The notes beneath the pieces were generated by a model. It had not been told where the DNA came from and did not search any database. It was given only the letters and a program-made list of their open reading frames with translations. A program made the position numbers and the translations under genes. From the NCBI GenBank assembly GCA_021781795.1, contig JAJXWA010000001.1:558001-622000 (forward strand): a DNA stretch of 64,000 nt. The letters run 5' to 3'. Position 1 is the stretch's first letter. Every line of letters starts with the position of its first letter. Shown in pieces: positions 28,971 through 37,754 of the stretch. The stretch comes from Acidobacteriota bacterium (GTDB lineage: Bacteria; Acidobacteriota; Terriglobia; Terriglobales; Acidobacteriaceae).

Positions 28971-29423
28971 TCAGTGGTCCGCGGCGCGCCGGGAGTGCTC
29001 TCGAAAGATGCAGTCGTTCTGCACGCACTTCACACCTGCCGCCCTCGCACGTGCCACAGCTTCCTCATGCACCACTTCATCCTGTAGCCATAGGTACGGA
29101 ATGCCCAGCCGGGTTACGTCGTCCACGATCGCCGGAACATGCTCCAGCGCGCGAAAGACATCTACCAGATCGATGCCCGCGCCGTACCGCTCGCGAGCTC
29201 CCGCCTGCGCTTCGTCCAGACTGGAATAGCACTTCAATCCGGCAATTTCTTTGAGAGCAGGATTCACAGGCAGGACATGATAGCCATTCTCCGCCAGGTA
29301 GCGGCCGATGTTTCGGCTGGCGCGCCATGGCTTGTCGCTCATGCCGACGACGGCAATGATGCGCGCCTTATGCAGCATCTCTTCGATCACTGCAGGATCA
29401 TTGGTTGCTGAATCGTTGCCCAT
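28971..29423 (-). CDS. CoA-binding (YccU-type) protein
   Basis: 150 residues forming a single CoA_binding_2 Rossmann domain: IIAVVGMSDKPWRASRNIG near 20-38, YHVLPVNP, DLVDVFRALEHV, and PYLWLQDEVVHEEA near 115. The family binds CoA; its role is unclear. ATG 29423 is preceded by AAGGAGGG at 7 bases, a strong site. The gene lies between prfB and dsbD with tight spacing, so it is likely in the lnt-prfB-dsbD transcript. Confidence 0.88.
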   Translation of the reverse strand: MGNDSATNDPAVIEEMLHKARIIAVVGMSDKPWRASRNIGRYLAENGYHVLPVNPALKEIAGLKCYSSLDEAQAGARERYGAGIDLVDVFRALEHVPAIVDDVTRLGIPYLWLQDEVVHEEAVARARAAGVKCVQNDCIFREHSRRAADH

Positions 29424-29449
29424 GGTCTCCCTCCTTGCACACGCCTGCA

Positions 29450-30587
29450 TCAAGCCTCCAGGTCGTCATCCGGCCCGCTCGCTACCGCCGTGCCGCGCCG
29501 CTTGGCCAGCAGGTAACCGCGCAGAAAGGGCTCCAGGTAGCCGTCGAGAACCTTATCGACATCTCCGACCTCCACCTTGGTGCGGTGATCCTTCGCCATG
29601 CGGTAGGGCTGGAGCACGTAGGAGCGGATCTGAGAGCCAAAGTTGATATCGAGCTTGGAGTCTTCCAACTTCTTCGACGCGGCGCGCTTCTTCTCAAGCT
29701 CATGCTCATACAGGCGCGAGCGCAGCATCTTGAACGCCTTCTCGCGGTTCTTATGCTGCGACCGCTCATTCTGGCACTGCACCACGATGCCCGTAGGGTT
29801 GTGCGTAATGCGCACAGCTGAGTCGGTCGTGTTCACATGCTGGCCGCCCTTGCCGCCGGAGCGGTAAGTGTCGATGCGCAGGTCTTCCTGCTTGATATCA
29901 ACCTGAATGGAATCGTCAATTTCCGGCGACACAAAGACGGAGGCAAATGACGTGTGGCGCCGCTTGGCCGAGTCAAACGGAGAGATGCGGACCAGCCGGT
30001 GCACGCCGCTCTCACCGGCCAGCAGTCCAAAGGCGTACTCGCCCGTGATCGTGAACGTGGCAGACTTGATGCCGGCCTCTTCGCCATCCTGGTAGTCGTT
30101 GATCTCGGTCTTGAATCCCTGCTGCTCAGCCCAGCGCAGATACATGCGCAGCAGCATCTCTGCCCAGTCCTGGCTCTCGGTGCCGCCCGCGCCGGGGTGT
30201 ACGGTCACGATGGCGTTCAGCGGGTCCGTCTCGCCGGAAAGCATGGTGCGGGCTTCCAAGTCCTCTGCAAAGGCAGCCAGTGCCGTGATGTCCCGTTCAA
30301 GATCGGCAAGAACATCCTCGCCTTCGCGCGCCAGCTCGAAATAGGCCTCGATGTCTTCCGTGCGGCGCACCAGCTCTTCATCGGCGGCAACGAGTGCCTC
30401 CAGACGCTTGCGGTCGCGCATCAGCGGCTGGCTTGCAGAGGGATTGGACCAGAAAGCCGGATCGGCCAGCTTGGTTTCCAGTTCAGCGAGCTCCCTGCGA
30501 ATGCGGGCAGGGTCAAAGATACTCCCGCAGGTCGCGCACCTGGTCGCGTATGGGAGCATATGCAAATTCAAGATCGTTCAACGACAT
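29450..30587 (-). CDS. prfB: Peptide chain release factor 2 with programmed +1 frameshift
   Basis: The gene starts at ATG 30587 (AGGGCAGG just upstream), reads 24 codons ending REYL, then meets TGA at 30515-30513 in the context TAT-CTT-TGA-C; a +1 slip at CTT continues as Asp-Pro-Ala-Arg to give about 378 residues. A purine-rich GGGAG lies three bases before CTT, the usual internal Shine-Dalgarno stimulator. The product has the RF2 tripeptide SPF for UAA/UGA reading and GGQ in SGGKGGQHVN for peptide release. The frameshift provides autoregulation by RF2 itself. It follows lnt by 14 bases. Confidence 0.96.
30512..30526 (-). promoter_or_regulatory. prfB: prfB recoding site
   Basis: On the minus strand GGGAG-TAT-CTT-TGA-C: internal Shine-Dalgarno-like element, P-site CTT slippery codon and the in-frame TGA (30515-30513) followed by C. 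These are the established elements of bacterial prfB +1 frameshifting. Both flanking frames encode RF2 sequence without a break. Confidence 0.93.
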
Positions 30588-30601
30588 TGCCTGCCCTTTT
30601 T

Positions 30602-32275
30602 CTATGACCTGACTTGGATCGAAGATTCGAGCCGCAGGTTAGCGCTCAGCGCCCATCCCATAAGCCCTATGGCCAGTATGGCACAGGCCCATGCGAAGAC
30701 GTCGCTGTGCGCCGTGTAGAACGTGATGTCGTCACGAAAGCCATACCGTGCGGGCAGAGCGTCCACATCATGTCTTGGAATGCTCTGCACCACTCGGCCG
30801 TAAGGGTCAATGGCGGCTGTTATCCCGTTATTGGTATCGCGCAGCAGCCAGCGCCGATTCTCTACCGCGCGCATCCGGGCCATGTTCAGGTGCTGCCACG
30901 GCGCGCTCGTATCGCCATACCATCCGTCGTCGCTGATGTTCACCAGCACTTCCGCTCCCAGCGCAGCGAACTGCCGCACTTCATCGGCAAAGACCGCCTC
31001 ATAGCAGATGAATGCGCCGTAGCGATGCCCATTCAGGCGAAAGACCTTGCGCTCGGAGCCACGCGTGAACTCCGAGACGCGGCCCGTCAGTTTCCGTGCA
31101 AAAAACAGCACATCTTTGAACGGAACGAATTCGCCGAAGGGAACGAGGTGAATCTTGTCGTAGCGTCCGACGCGTGCACCGTTCTTCCCAATCACCAGAG
31201 CGGAGTTGTAGTCGCGCCACTGCTGCTCCTCCGGCGCGTACTCCATGCCAATGGAACCAACGACAAGAGGTGACTGCGTCGCCCGAGCCACCGAAGCGAG
31301 CGCACTCTGCAGGCGCGGATCCTGCTCGACAAACGGCGCAGGCGACTCCGGCCACGCCACTAAGTCCGGATGTGCCGGTGGCGCCGCGCAATCGGGCTGA
31401 ATCGTCTGTGCTTCTGCGGTCTGGGGAATTCCGGCGAGGTACTGCTTGCAGGTTTCCTCAGCCAATGCCGTGAACTGGGCCATGTGCTCGCCCCACGCCG
31501 CGCCTGCCCATGCGTCGTCCGAACCCACATCCAGATTGGGCTGCACCAGCACGGCTGTGGCCGAGGTGGGCGCAGCCGCCGGATGGACAGCCAGTCCTGC
31601 AAGCGCTGCAGCGAGGACGAGGATGCCAGCCACAGAACTCCGGAGACGACTCTTTCTGCTTTCCAGCACAACTCCGCCAGCCATCAGCGCATTCACAGCA
31701 ACGAGCAGGAAGCTGATTCCGTACACGCCGGTCCACGGAGCCAGGCGGTTAATGAGCTGGTTGTCAATCTGCGAGTAGCCAAGCTGGTCCCAGGGAACGC
31801 TGGTGATTCGAGCCGCTGCGAGTTCAAGTGCAGCCCAGAGCACAGGCGCCGCCGCGAGCGGCCACACGGCTTTGCCCGTAGCGCGACGAAGCAACATAAG
31901 CGCCAACCCAAACAATCCAACGTAGAGGCCCAGCACGGCGCTGAATCCCATGAGCAGCAGCGTCGGGGCAAAGGGCGGCATATCTCCGTACCGCATCATG
32001 GTGTCACGCACCCAATAGCAATTGCCCATGTACCAGAGAAAGCCGCAGCCGTACGCAATCAGAAATCCGGCTCGCAGCGGCTTTGCGCGTTTCCCTGCTG
32101 GAAATGGCCAAAGGACCGCAATGAACAGCGGCGTCAGTCCAATCCAGGCAAAGAACGAGCGCCATGCCGGCATTGGGCCAGCAATCGGAAATGGCAACTC
32201 CAGCAGGCAGGCCGAAAGGGCCGCAGCGCCAAAGCGCCAGAGATTCTGTCGCATACAAGCCGGAGTGTACCGCAT
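30602..32275 (-). CDS. lnt: Apolipoprotein N-acyltransferase
   Basis: 557 residues: about six to eight N-terminal membrane helices, an extracytoplasmic nitrilase-like domain and a final membrane helix. The catalytic triad is visible as Glu in VAWPESPAP, Lys in RYDKIHLVPFGEF and Cys in FICYEAVF. Lnt adds the third acyl chain to lipoproteins. ATG 32275 has AGGAAG about 5 bases upstream. The gene probably starts an operon with prfB, the CoA-binding protein and dsbD. Several lipoproteins of this window (lipoboxes at 17.0 and 20.8 kb) would be substrates of this pathway. Confidence 0.93.
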   Translation of the reverse strand: MRYTPACMRQNLWRFGAAALSACLLELPFPIAGPMPAWRSFFAWIGLTPLFIAVLWPFPAGKRAKPLRAGFLIAYGCGFLWYMGNCYWVRDTMMRYGDMPPFAPTLLLMGFSAVLGLYVGLFGLALMLLRRATGKAVWPLAAAPVLWAALELAAARITSVPWDQLGYSQIDNQLINRLAPWTGVYGISFLLVAVNALMAGGVVLESRKSRLRSSVAGILVLAAALAGLAVHPAAAPTSATAVLVQPNLDVGSDDAWAGAAWGEHMAQFTALAEETCKQYLAGIPQTAEAQTIQPDCAAPPAHPDLVAWPESPAPFVEQDPRLQSALASVARATQSPLVVGSIGMEYAPEEQQWRDYNSALVIGKNGARVGRYDKIHLVPFGEFVPFKDVLFFARKLTGRVSEFTRGSERKVFRLNGHRYGAFICYEAVFADEVRQFAALGAEVLVNISDDGWYGDTSAPWQHLNMARMRAVENRRWLLRDTNNGITAAIDPYGRVVQSIPRHDVDALPARYGFRDDITFYTAHSDVFAWACAILAIGLMGWALSANLRLESSIQVRS

Positions 32276-32414
32276 TCCACTTCCTAGTCCAGGGTCGCAG
32301 CTTTGCCTGAAATCTTATTCCGATTCGGTCCGGGCAGCTCCTCACGCTCCTCCTTCAGCGATTTTTTGCAGTTCCGGCCCGCGAGGACGCATTTGGGCGA
32401 TTACAATCTGGGGC

Positions 32415-32540
32415 ATGCATCTTGCAATTTTCGGCATGCGCCTCTTGGAAGTCATGTTCTTCACAGGACTGATTGGTTCAGCGGTGGTGGTCCTCATCAG
32501 CTTCGTTGAAGACGCGCGGGAGCTGTTTGGCGAGGAGTGA
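32415..32540 (+). CDS. 41-residue single-span membrane protein
   Basis: Small gene starting at ATG 32415 and ending at TGA 32538-32540. The product has a hydrophobic helix (about residues 9-30, LEVMFFTGLIGSAVVVLISF) and an acidic C-terminus (EDARELFGEE). It sits alone between the divergent lnt and the permease gene. I recall similar short proteins in Acidobacteria but cannot verify conservation here. No strong ribosome-binding site (GGGGC just upstream). The helix-plus-acidic-tail pattern and the clean stop support it as real. Confidence 0.55.
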   Translation: MHLAIFGMRLLEVMFFTGLIGSAVVVLISFVEDARELFGEE

Positions 32541-32690
32541 AGGCCGTTCAAGACCCATCAGGTCATGGACTTCCGATTCTCTATTGACAACTTATTTACT
32601 CAGCACTAAACTCAGCCAGGGCGTCGGAAGCGGAAGCTGCTCCAATCCCCTGATTCTGAACAGCCGTTCATCTCCGGCGGCACACATTCA

Positions 32691-35057
32691 ATGGCATCGA
32701 CTCGTACGATCGCAGCCCCACCTTCCGACCGCGTCCGTCTGATTGTGGCATCCTCCGTGATGCTCACCTTCATCTCCTTCTGGCGTGCTGCCGCTATTGT
32801 TCTCAACGATTTAGGGTCATCAGCATTTTATGCAGGCGGCATTGCGGAGCAAGCCGTGGGTGCCTCCGCACCCTGGTTCATTCTCGGCATCATGCTGTTC
32901 AGCTTTGCTGTCCGAGCGGTTTACGTAGAAAGCTGCTCGATGTTCACCAGGGCTGGCGTCTACCGCGTGGTCAAGGAAGCTCTGGGTGGCTTGTTCGCTA
33001 AACTCAGCGTCTCCGCGCTGATGTTCGACTACATCCTCACAGGGCCCATTTCGGGCGTTTCGGCGGGCCAATACATCGTCGGCCTGATGAATGAGATGAT
33101 GGGAGTCGCCGCGCAGAGCCACTGGCTGCCTCCGGCCTTGATGGATGCCCGCGGCAACCCGTTCCAGTTTGACGTCAACCTCACCTCGGCCGTTTTCGCC
33201 GCCATCGTCACCATCTACTACTGGTGGCAAAACATCAAGGGCATAGAAGAGTCCAGCGATAAGGCTCTCCGCGTGATGCAGATTACGACCATCATGGTGG
33301 TCATTCTGCTCTTTTGGGGAGTTTATTCCGTCCTTGCGCGCGGTGCTCATCTGCCCCCTGCGCCAACACCTGCGAATTTGCACTTCAGCTCTGACTCGTT
33401 GGGGTTCCTGCAGGGCAGCAGACTCGTCCCGCTCTTCGGACTCTTTGGCATCCTCATGGCGTTTGGGCACTCGATTCTCGCCATGAGCGGCGAAGAGACA
33501 CTCGCCCAGGTCAACCGGGAAATACAGCACCCCAAGCTGAAGAACCTCAAGCGCGCCGCAATTGTCATCGCCATTTACAGCCTCATCTTCACGGGCGGAG
33601 CCACGCTGCTGGCTTCCATGCTGATCCCCGCTTATGAGCGCACGCACATCTATCAGGACAACCTGATTGCGGGCCTCGCGATGTACATGGTCGGCCCCGT
33701 TTTCTGGCGCATCGCGTTCCGGATCTTCGTCGTCTTCGTTGGATTCATCATTCTTTCCGGCGCCATCAACACATCGATGATCGGCTCTACCGGCGTGCTC
33801 ATGCGCGTCGCGGAAGATGGCGTGCTGACGGACTGGTTCCGGAAGCCCCATAAACACTTCGGCACCAGCTATCGCATTGTCAACCTCGTTTTCGGCCTGC
33901 AGATGTTCACCATCATCGCCACACGGGGCAATATCATCACCCTGGGCGAGGCCTACGCATTCGGCGTCATCTGGTCCTTCACCTTCAACAGTCTGGCAAT
34001 TCTTGTGTTGCGCTGGAAATATCACGGCGAACGCGGCTGGAAAGTTCCACCCAACATCCGCATCGGCAAGACCGAGGTTCCCATCGGCCTGCTCTCCGTC
34101 TTCCTGGTGCTTCTTTCGACGGCGACGGTCAACCTGTTTACAAAATCCATCGCGACCAAGAGCGGAATCCTGTTCGCTATCGCATTCTTCATCATCTTCA
34201 CACTCTCAGAGCAACACAATCGGCGAAAACACGCAGCGACGGCTCGTGAGATGAAGGATCATTTCCAGTTGGAGCATCAGGAGACCGTCGATCGCGAGTC
34301 GGTCGCCATCCGCCCGGGCAGCATTCTGGTGGCCATGCATGACGCCGCGAATCCGGCGGCGCTCAAGTGGGTGCTTTCGCGCACGAAGACGGAAGACCGC
34401 GACGTGGTTGTCGTAAGCGTGCGCATGATGGGAGTCGGCGGTCCAGAATACCTGAGCGCCGAGGAGCAGAGCTTCAGCGAACACGAACAGATGCTATTTA
34501 CCAAAGCCGTTGCGGTTGCTGAAAGCTTCGGTAAGAAGATTTCGCTGCTCGTCCTGCCCGCAGGCGACATCTTCGCAGCCCTCGTTCAGGGCGCCAATTC
34601 CCTCGAAGTTGAGTCTGTCGTATCCGGCCTGTCGAGTTCATTGACAGCCGAGGACCAGGCCTTCCATCTGGGCCAGGCATGGGAGGCCTTGCCCGAGCCA
34701 AAGCGGCAGTTTAATTTCTACGTCATTGGTCCAAGCGGCGATGCAAAGTTCTTCTACATCGGGCCCCATGCGCCATCGCTGAGCCCGGATGACGTACAGC
34801 TTGTCCATCGCCTCTGGCTCAACATGCGCCGCGACCCCTCCATGCAGGAACTGCACCACAGTGACATCATCACCTACGCTCTGACGCGCCTCGCAGGCCA
34901 GTATGCTCGCGAAAAAGATGAGATTCTGCGCGACCTGCGCTTCAAATCCGCCGAGTCTTTCAGCCTTCGCGCAGGCAGCAATGATAGTTCTGGTCCTGCG
35001 TCTGCTCCTCCGGAGTCTGGAGCGAACCCTCCACAAGCTTTACCTCAACCGCACTGA
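32691..35057 (+). CDS. APC-superfamily amino-acid permease with C-terminal cytoplasmic domain
   Basis: 788 residues. Residues about 15-515 hold roughly twelve membrane helices of the APC amino-acid permease type, including an ALMFDYILTGPISGVSAGQY stretch in the first third. The remaining 270 residues are soluble; from about 540 they begin GSILVAMHDAANPAALKWVL and alternate strands and helices as in a universal-stress-protein-like domain, which may regulate transport. Substrate not determinable. Start at ATG 32691 has only a weak site upstream. No partner gene is adjacent. Confidence 0.85.
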   Translation: MASTRTIAAPPSDRVRLIVASSVMLTFISFWRAAAIVLNDLGSSAFYAGGIAEQAVGASAPWFILGIMLFSFAVRAVYVESCSMFTRAGVYRVVKEALGGLFAKLSVSALMFDYILTGPISGVSAGQYIVGLMNEMMGVAAQSHWLPPALMDARGNPFQFDVNLTSAVFAAIVTIYYWWQNIKGIEESSDKALRVMQITTIMVVILLFWGVYSVLARGAHLPPAPTPANLHFSSDSLGFLQGSRLVPLFGLFGILMAFGHSILAMSGEETLAQVNREIQHPKLKNLKRAAIVIAIYSLIFTGGATLLASMLIPAYERTHIYQDNLIAGLAMYMVGPVFWRIAFRIFVVFVGFIILSGAINTSMIGSTGVLMRVAEDGVLTDWFRKPHKHFGTSYRIVNLVFGLQMFTIIATRGNIITLGEAYAFGVIWSFTFNSLAILVLRWKYHGERGWKVPPNIRIGKTEVPIGLLSVFLVLLSTATVNLFTKSIATKSGILFAIAFFIIFTLSEQHNRRKHAATAREMKDHFQLEHQETVDRESVAIRPGSILVAMHDAANPAALKWVLSRTKTEDRDVVVVSVRMMGVGGPEYLSAEEQSFSEHEQMLFTKAVAVAESFGKKISLLVLPAGDIFAALVQGANSLEVESVVSGLSSSLTAEDQAFHLGQAWEALPEPKRQFNFYVIGPSGDAKFFYIGPHAPSLSPDDVQLVHRLWLNMRRDPSMQELHHSDIITYALTRLAGQYAREKDEILRDLRFKSAESFSLRAGSNDSSGPASAPPESGANPPQALPQPH

Positions 35058-35151
35058 TCGAGCCGCCTTCGCAGCGGTACACAACCCCCTGCAGGGCGCT
35101 GGTGTACCTCTGCGTGACTCAGCAAAGGCACCTTTTCGGGCCGGTTTTTAT

Positions 35152-35180
35152 TTGTAAACTAGTCTACAGTTGCGTATGCT
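35152..35180 (+). promoter_or_regulatory. Promoter with overlapping palindromic operator upstream of the small basic protein
   Basis: TTGTAA (35152-35157) and TATGCT (35175-35180) are 17 bases apart. A 16-base near-perfect palindrome, TGTAAACTAGTCTACA (35153-35168, only one mirrored base pair mismatched), covers the -35 box and spacer, the placement expected of a repressor site. The regulator is unknown; BlaI/CopY-type repressors bind TGTA/TACA-type half-sites but spacing differs. Predicted from sequence only. Confidence 0.5.
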
Positions 35181-35276
35181 ACCGGCATGGCGAGTCCCCA
35201 AGGGAATGCGGCTGAACCCGTCGAGTCTGCGCCGGGCCGCTTGAGTGATCAGTAAAGAGAACGAGGAGGAGTTAAG

Positions 35277-35504
35277 GTGGGAATCGGAGAGATTCTTGCA
35301 CAGATCGACCGTGAGATTGCGCGACTGCAGCAGGCACGGAATGTCCTTACAAGCGATACAGCTTCTCGAGGAGCAGGTACGAGATCCCGTTCTGGAATCC
35401 TGCCCAGGAAACGGCGTCTCACTCCCGAGGGAAGAAAGCGGATTGCTGAAGCAGTTAAAAGACGCTGGGCGGAACAGAAGAAGAAAGCTGCCGCCAACAA
35501 GTAG
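35277..35504 (+). CDS. Small basic protein (75 aa), unknown function
   Basis: GTG start with GAGGAGGAG about 6 bases upstream, one of the strongest ribosome-binding sites in the window. The product has an N-terminal amphipathic helix (residues 1-25), a Ser/Arg-rich linker (30-43) and a basic C-terminal helix with LTPEGRKRIAEAVKRRWAEQ (48-67) and a lysine tail. This resembles small DNA- or RNA-binding proteins; I recognise the SPEGRKRI-like motif as common in Acidobacteria but know no function. It is monocistronic: own promoter with operator, and a strong terminator 15 bases after the stop. Confidence 0.75.
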   Translation: MGIGEILAQIDREIARLQQARNVLTSDTASRGAGTRSRSGILPRKRRLTPEGRKRIAEAVKRRWAEQKKKAAANK

Positions 35505-35515
35505 ATAAGCTACCC

Positions 35516-35551
35516 AAAAAGAAGGGCCTGCAGATGCAGGCCCTTCTTCGT
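35516..35551. terminator. Bidirectional rho-independent terminator
   Basis: A perfect 14-bp stem, AAGAAGGGCCTGCA (35519-35532) with its complement (35535-35548). Five A residues precede it, giving a U-run for transcripts of the minus-strand UPF0173 gene; CTTCGTT follows for the plus-strand small basic protein gene. Lies between these convergent genes. Confidence 0.85.
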
Positions 35552-35595
35552 TAGCAAGACGGCGCTTGTGCCTATTTACCCACGGGAGGGTTTCC

Positions 35596-36300
35596 TCAAA
35601 TCCTCTCGCCAGGTTGAATCTGAACAACGGGAACACCGGTCCCGACCAGTTTCTCCAGTTCCTGTGGGGTGCCCTTTAGCGGCGGGAACGTTCCGTAATG
35701 CAGAGGGAGAATCGCCTTGGGTGAGAGCAGGCTGGCAGCATGCGCCGCCTCCCTCGGGCCCATGGTGAAGTGGCCGCCGATCGGCAGCATGGCAAGCTGC
35801 GGATGATAGAGATCTGCGATTAGCTTCATATCGCCGAACACCGCTGTATCGCCCGCGTGATAGAGCACGGGCCCGCCGGCGACGCTGAGCACGAATCCAG
35901 CCGCTACGCCAACATAGTGGGTTCCCGACTCATCCTGTACGCCTGCAGAGTGCTTCGCCTCCACCATCGTTGCCGCCACATCCTCAAGCAGTACTGTGCC
36001 TCCCAGGTTCATCCCAATCGTCTGCGAGACTCCCTTGGAACCTACGTAGGCTGCTAATTCGTAGATTGCGACGACCGTTGCACCGTGCTTACCAGCGATG
36101 GCGACAGTATCCGCCATGTGATCGCCGTGGCCGTGCGTCAGAAGACAGTAATGAATCTTCTCCGGAAGCTCAAAGCCTTTAGGGTATTTCGGGTTCTGCT
36201 CGATAAATGGATCGATCAGGATGTTAGTTCCCTTGGCTGTCTGAACCAGCACTGTCGAATGGCCGAGCCACGTGACCCGCGTTCCATGCAACCACTCCAT
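35596..36300 (-). CDS. UPF0173 metal-dependent hydrolase (metallo-beta-lactamase fold)
   Basis: 234 residues. Metal-binding motif THGHGDH near residue 55, an ALH/VEAKHSAG histidine, the Asp of HAGDTAVF, and a late LPLHYGTF histidine, as in the UPF0173 / L-ascorbate-6-phosphate lactonase-like hydrolases. Substrate unknown. I start at ATG 36300, preceded by GGAGGGAAACG; eleven more codons are open upstream. The gene ends at the shared terminator and may be transcribed with the upstream methyltransferase-like gene 46 bases away. Confidence 0.88.
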   Translation of the reverse strand: MEWLHGTRVTWLGHSTVLVQTAKGTNILIDPFIEQNPKYPKGFELPEKIHYCLLTHGHGDHMADTVAIAGKHGATVVAIYELAAYVGSKGVSQTIGMNLGGTVLLEDVAATMVEAKHSAGVQDESGTHYVGVAAGFVLSVAGGPVLYHAGDTAVFGDMKLIADLYHPQLAMLPIGGHFTMGPREAAHAASLLSPKAILPLHYGTFPPLKGTPQELEKLVGTGVPVVQIQPGERI

Positions 36301-36346
36301 CGTCGTTTCCCTCCATCCTAAACATGTGCACACCCGCGCAGAGCGC

Positions 36347-37000
36347 CTAACGCGTAATAATCACTTCCGAAAGGCTATCCTTCGCGAGGAACTGCTTGAA
36401 CCCCGACCATCGCGAAAAGAGGCTCTGAATGCTGCGATTCGTAAATGCGCGCTGAATCGGGTAGTCGTGACCAGGCTGCACCTCTACCTCGTCGCCCGTT
36501 GTAAGGTGGAACCGCCCGTATCGGGTTTCTTCACCCTTTGTCTTGGTATGAAAGAAGGCCAGCACCTGTCCCGATGGATTCACCGCAGAGAACAGACGAT
36601 CAACAAGCGGAGCAACAAAGGCCTCTGGAAGATAATCCAGGCCTGTCCACAACAGAACCACGTCGAACATTCGTCCTTCAAAACGCAGTGCCTGGTCAAG
36701 GTAGCCTTGAATATCCCATACCGGGTTTCCGTCCTCGTCCTTTTCCGTCTGCCAGCCACCTGTCCACGCATCTGCCACCGGGTCGGCGAGAAAAATGCTG
36801 TGGCCGAGGCTCGTAAGGTAATTGATATTTTGAGGGGATGTCGCCCCCGCATCAATCACACGCAGACCAGGTTCAGCCTGCAGGCGCTTCCGCAACGCAG
36901 CCCAGCCCCCCGAGTGCCTGCTCACCCGCGCCTTGAGCTGGCGCTGCGAATCGGCAGCTGCGCTGACCTCTCCGCTCTTGTCAAACAATCGCCGAAGCAT
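36347..37000 (-). CDS. Class I SAM-dependent methyltransferase-like protein
   Basis: 217 residues. A Rossmann-like core starts at LRVIDAGATSPQNINYL (about 46-62) where the usual DxGxGxG is altered to DAGATSPQ; next are HSIFLADP and FDVVLLWTGLDYLP, typical motif II/post-II positions of class I methyltransferases. The substrate is unknown and the altered motif I leaves activity in doubt. It lies downstream of the bactofilin gene on the same strand (150 bases), a possible two-gene transcript. Confidence 0.65.
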   Translation of the reverse strand: MLRRLFDKSGEVSAAADSQRQLKARVSRHSGGWAALRKRLQAEPGLRVIDAGATSPQNINYLTSLGHSIFLADPVADAWTGGWQTEKDEDGNPVWDIQGYLDQALRFEGRMFDVVLLWTGLDYLPEAFVAPLVDRLFSAVNPSGQVLAFFHTKTKGEETRYGRFHLTTGDEVEVQPGHDYPIQRAFTNRSIQSLFSRWSGFKQFLAKDSLSEVIITR

Positions 37001-37149
37001 GGCGAACTATCCTCGTCGGCCTACCCGCCGCTGCCCACAGCCGTTGGGCCGGCTGTTGAAAATTAGATCTCGCGAGATCGCATAGAAAGACAGCGCTGCC
37101 GTCCTGCGTTTGAAGACCTCGCTACGCATACACGTCGCACCAGTTTCTG

Positions 37150-37506
37150 CTACGCGTGAGAGGCCGCTTCGGACGCTCCTCGGGTCAAATCCACTTTGCC
37201 GCGGAAGACAGCGTTATCTTCAATCGCAAGGCGTAGCGCCTGCACATCTCCCTCCACGATGCTGCCAGCGCGCAATTCCACGCGACCGGCTGCCGCGATA
37301 TTGCCATGCACATGGCCCATAATCAGCACGTCCTTGGCAGAAAGGTCCGCCGTCACATGCGCGTTTGGCCCAATGGTGAGGCGGTGCTCCGCGAGGTTGA
37401 TCAATCCCTCGACGTGACCATCGACGATGAGGTCTTCACTGCCCTTCACTTCTCCTCGAATCACAACCGTCTTGCCGATACGTGCTTGTCCGGTTTCAGC
37501 AGCCAT
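37150..37506 (-). CDS. Bactofilin (polymer-forming cytoskeletal protein)
   Basis: 118 residues dominated by a right-handed beta-helix repeat: regularly spaced Gly/hydrophobic turns such as VIRGEVKGSEDLIVDGHVEG and NAHVTADLSAKDVLIMGHVHG, with short polar termini, as in DUF583 bactofilins. These polymerise without nucleotide and scaffold cell-shape or polar functions. AGGAAGG precedes the ATG. A TATAAT box lies about 90 bases upstream. Confidence 0.9.
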   Translation of the reverse strand: MAAETGQARIGKTVVIRGEVKGSEDLIVDGHVEGLINLAEHRLTIGPNAHVTADLSAKDVLIMGHVHGNIAAAGRVELRAGSIVEGDVQALRLAIEDNAVFRGKVDLTRGASEAASHA

Positions 37507-37592
37507 ATGGAGATCCTTCCTGCTTGTGGTTGAACCGCGTCAAAGTGGACTGGGGAGAAATGCAGCGCCCAGACAATGCAGCCACAGAGTCC

Positions 37593-37598
37593 ATTATA
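37593..37598 (-). promoter_or_regulatory. -10 box upstream of bactofilin gene
   Basis: Perfect TATAAT on the minus strand after a run of T, about 90 bases before the bactofilin ATG. No convincing -35 hexamer is found at 16-18 bases, so it is a weak prediction. Confidence 0.35.
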
Positions 37599-37754
37599 AA
37601 AAAGGCGCCTTCGCCGTCGAAGCCATGCGGTGTCGATGGCGAAAGTCCTGTCCGCACTATACGAAACCAAGCACCCCTAGTTCAATTCCAGCAACCTGAA
37701 AGGCCGAATCGAGTCTAATATTCAGCAGAGCCAATCCATAGGCGTGAGAGGTAT

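Noticed and set aside
32820-34025. Minus-strand open frame opposite the APC permease
   Set aside because: Hydrophilic mirror of membrane-helix codons; no support as a gene.
37590-37754. tRNA-like stretch containing AGTTCAATTCC
   Set aside because: The surrounding bases do not form a T-stem or acceptor stem; no cloverleaf can be drawn.
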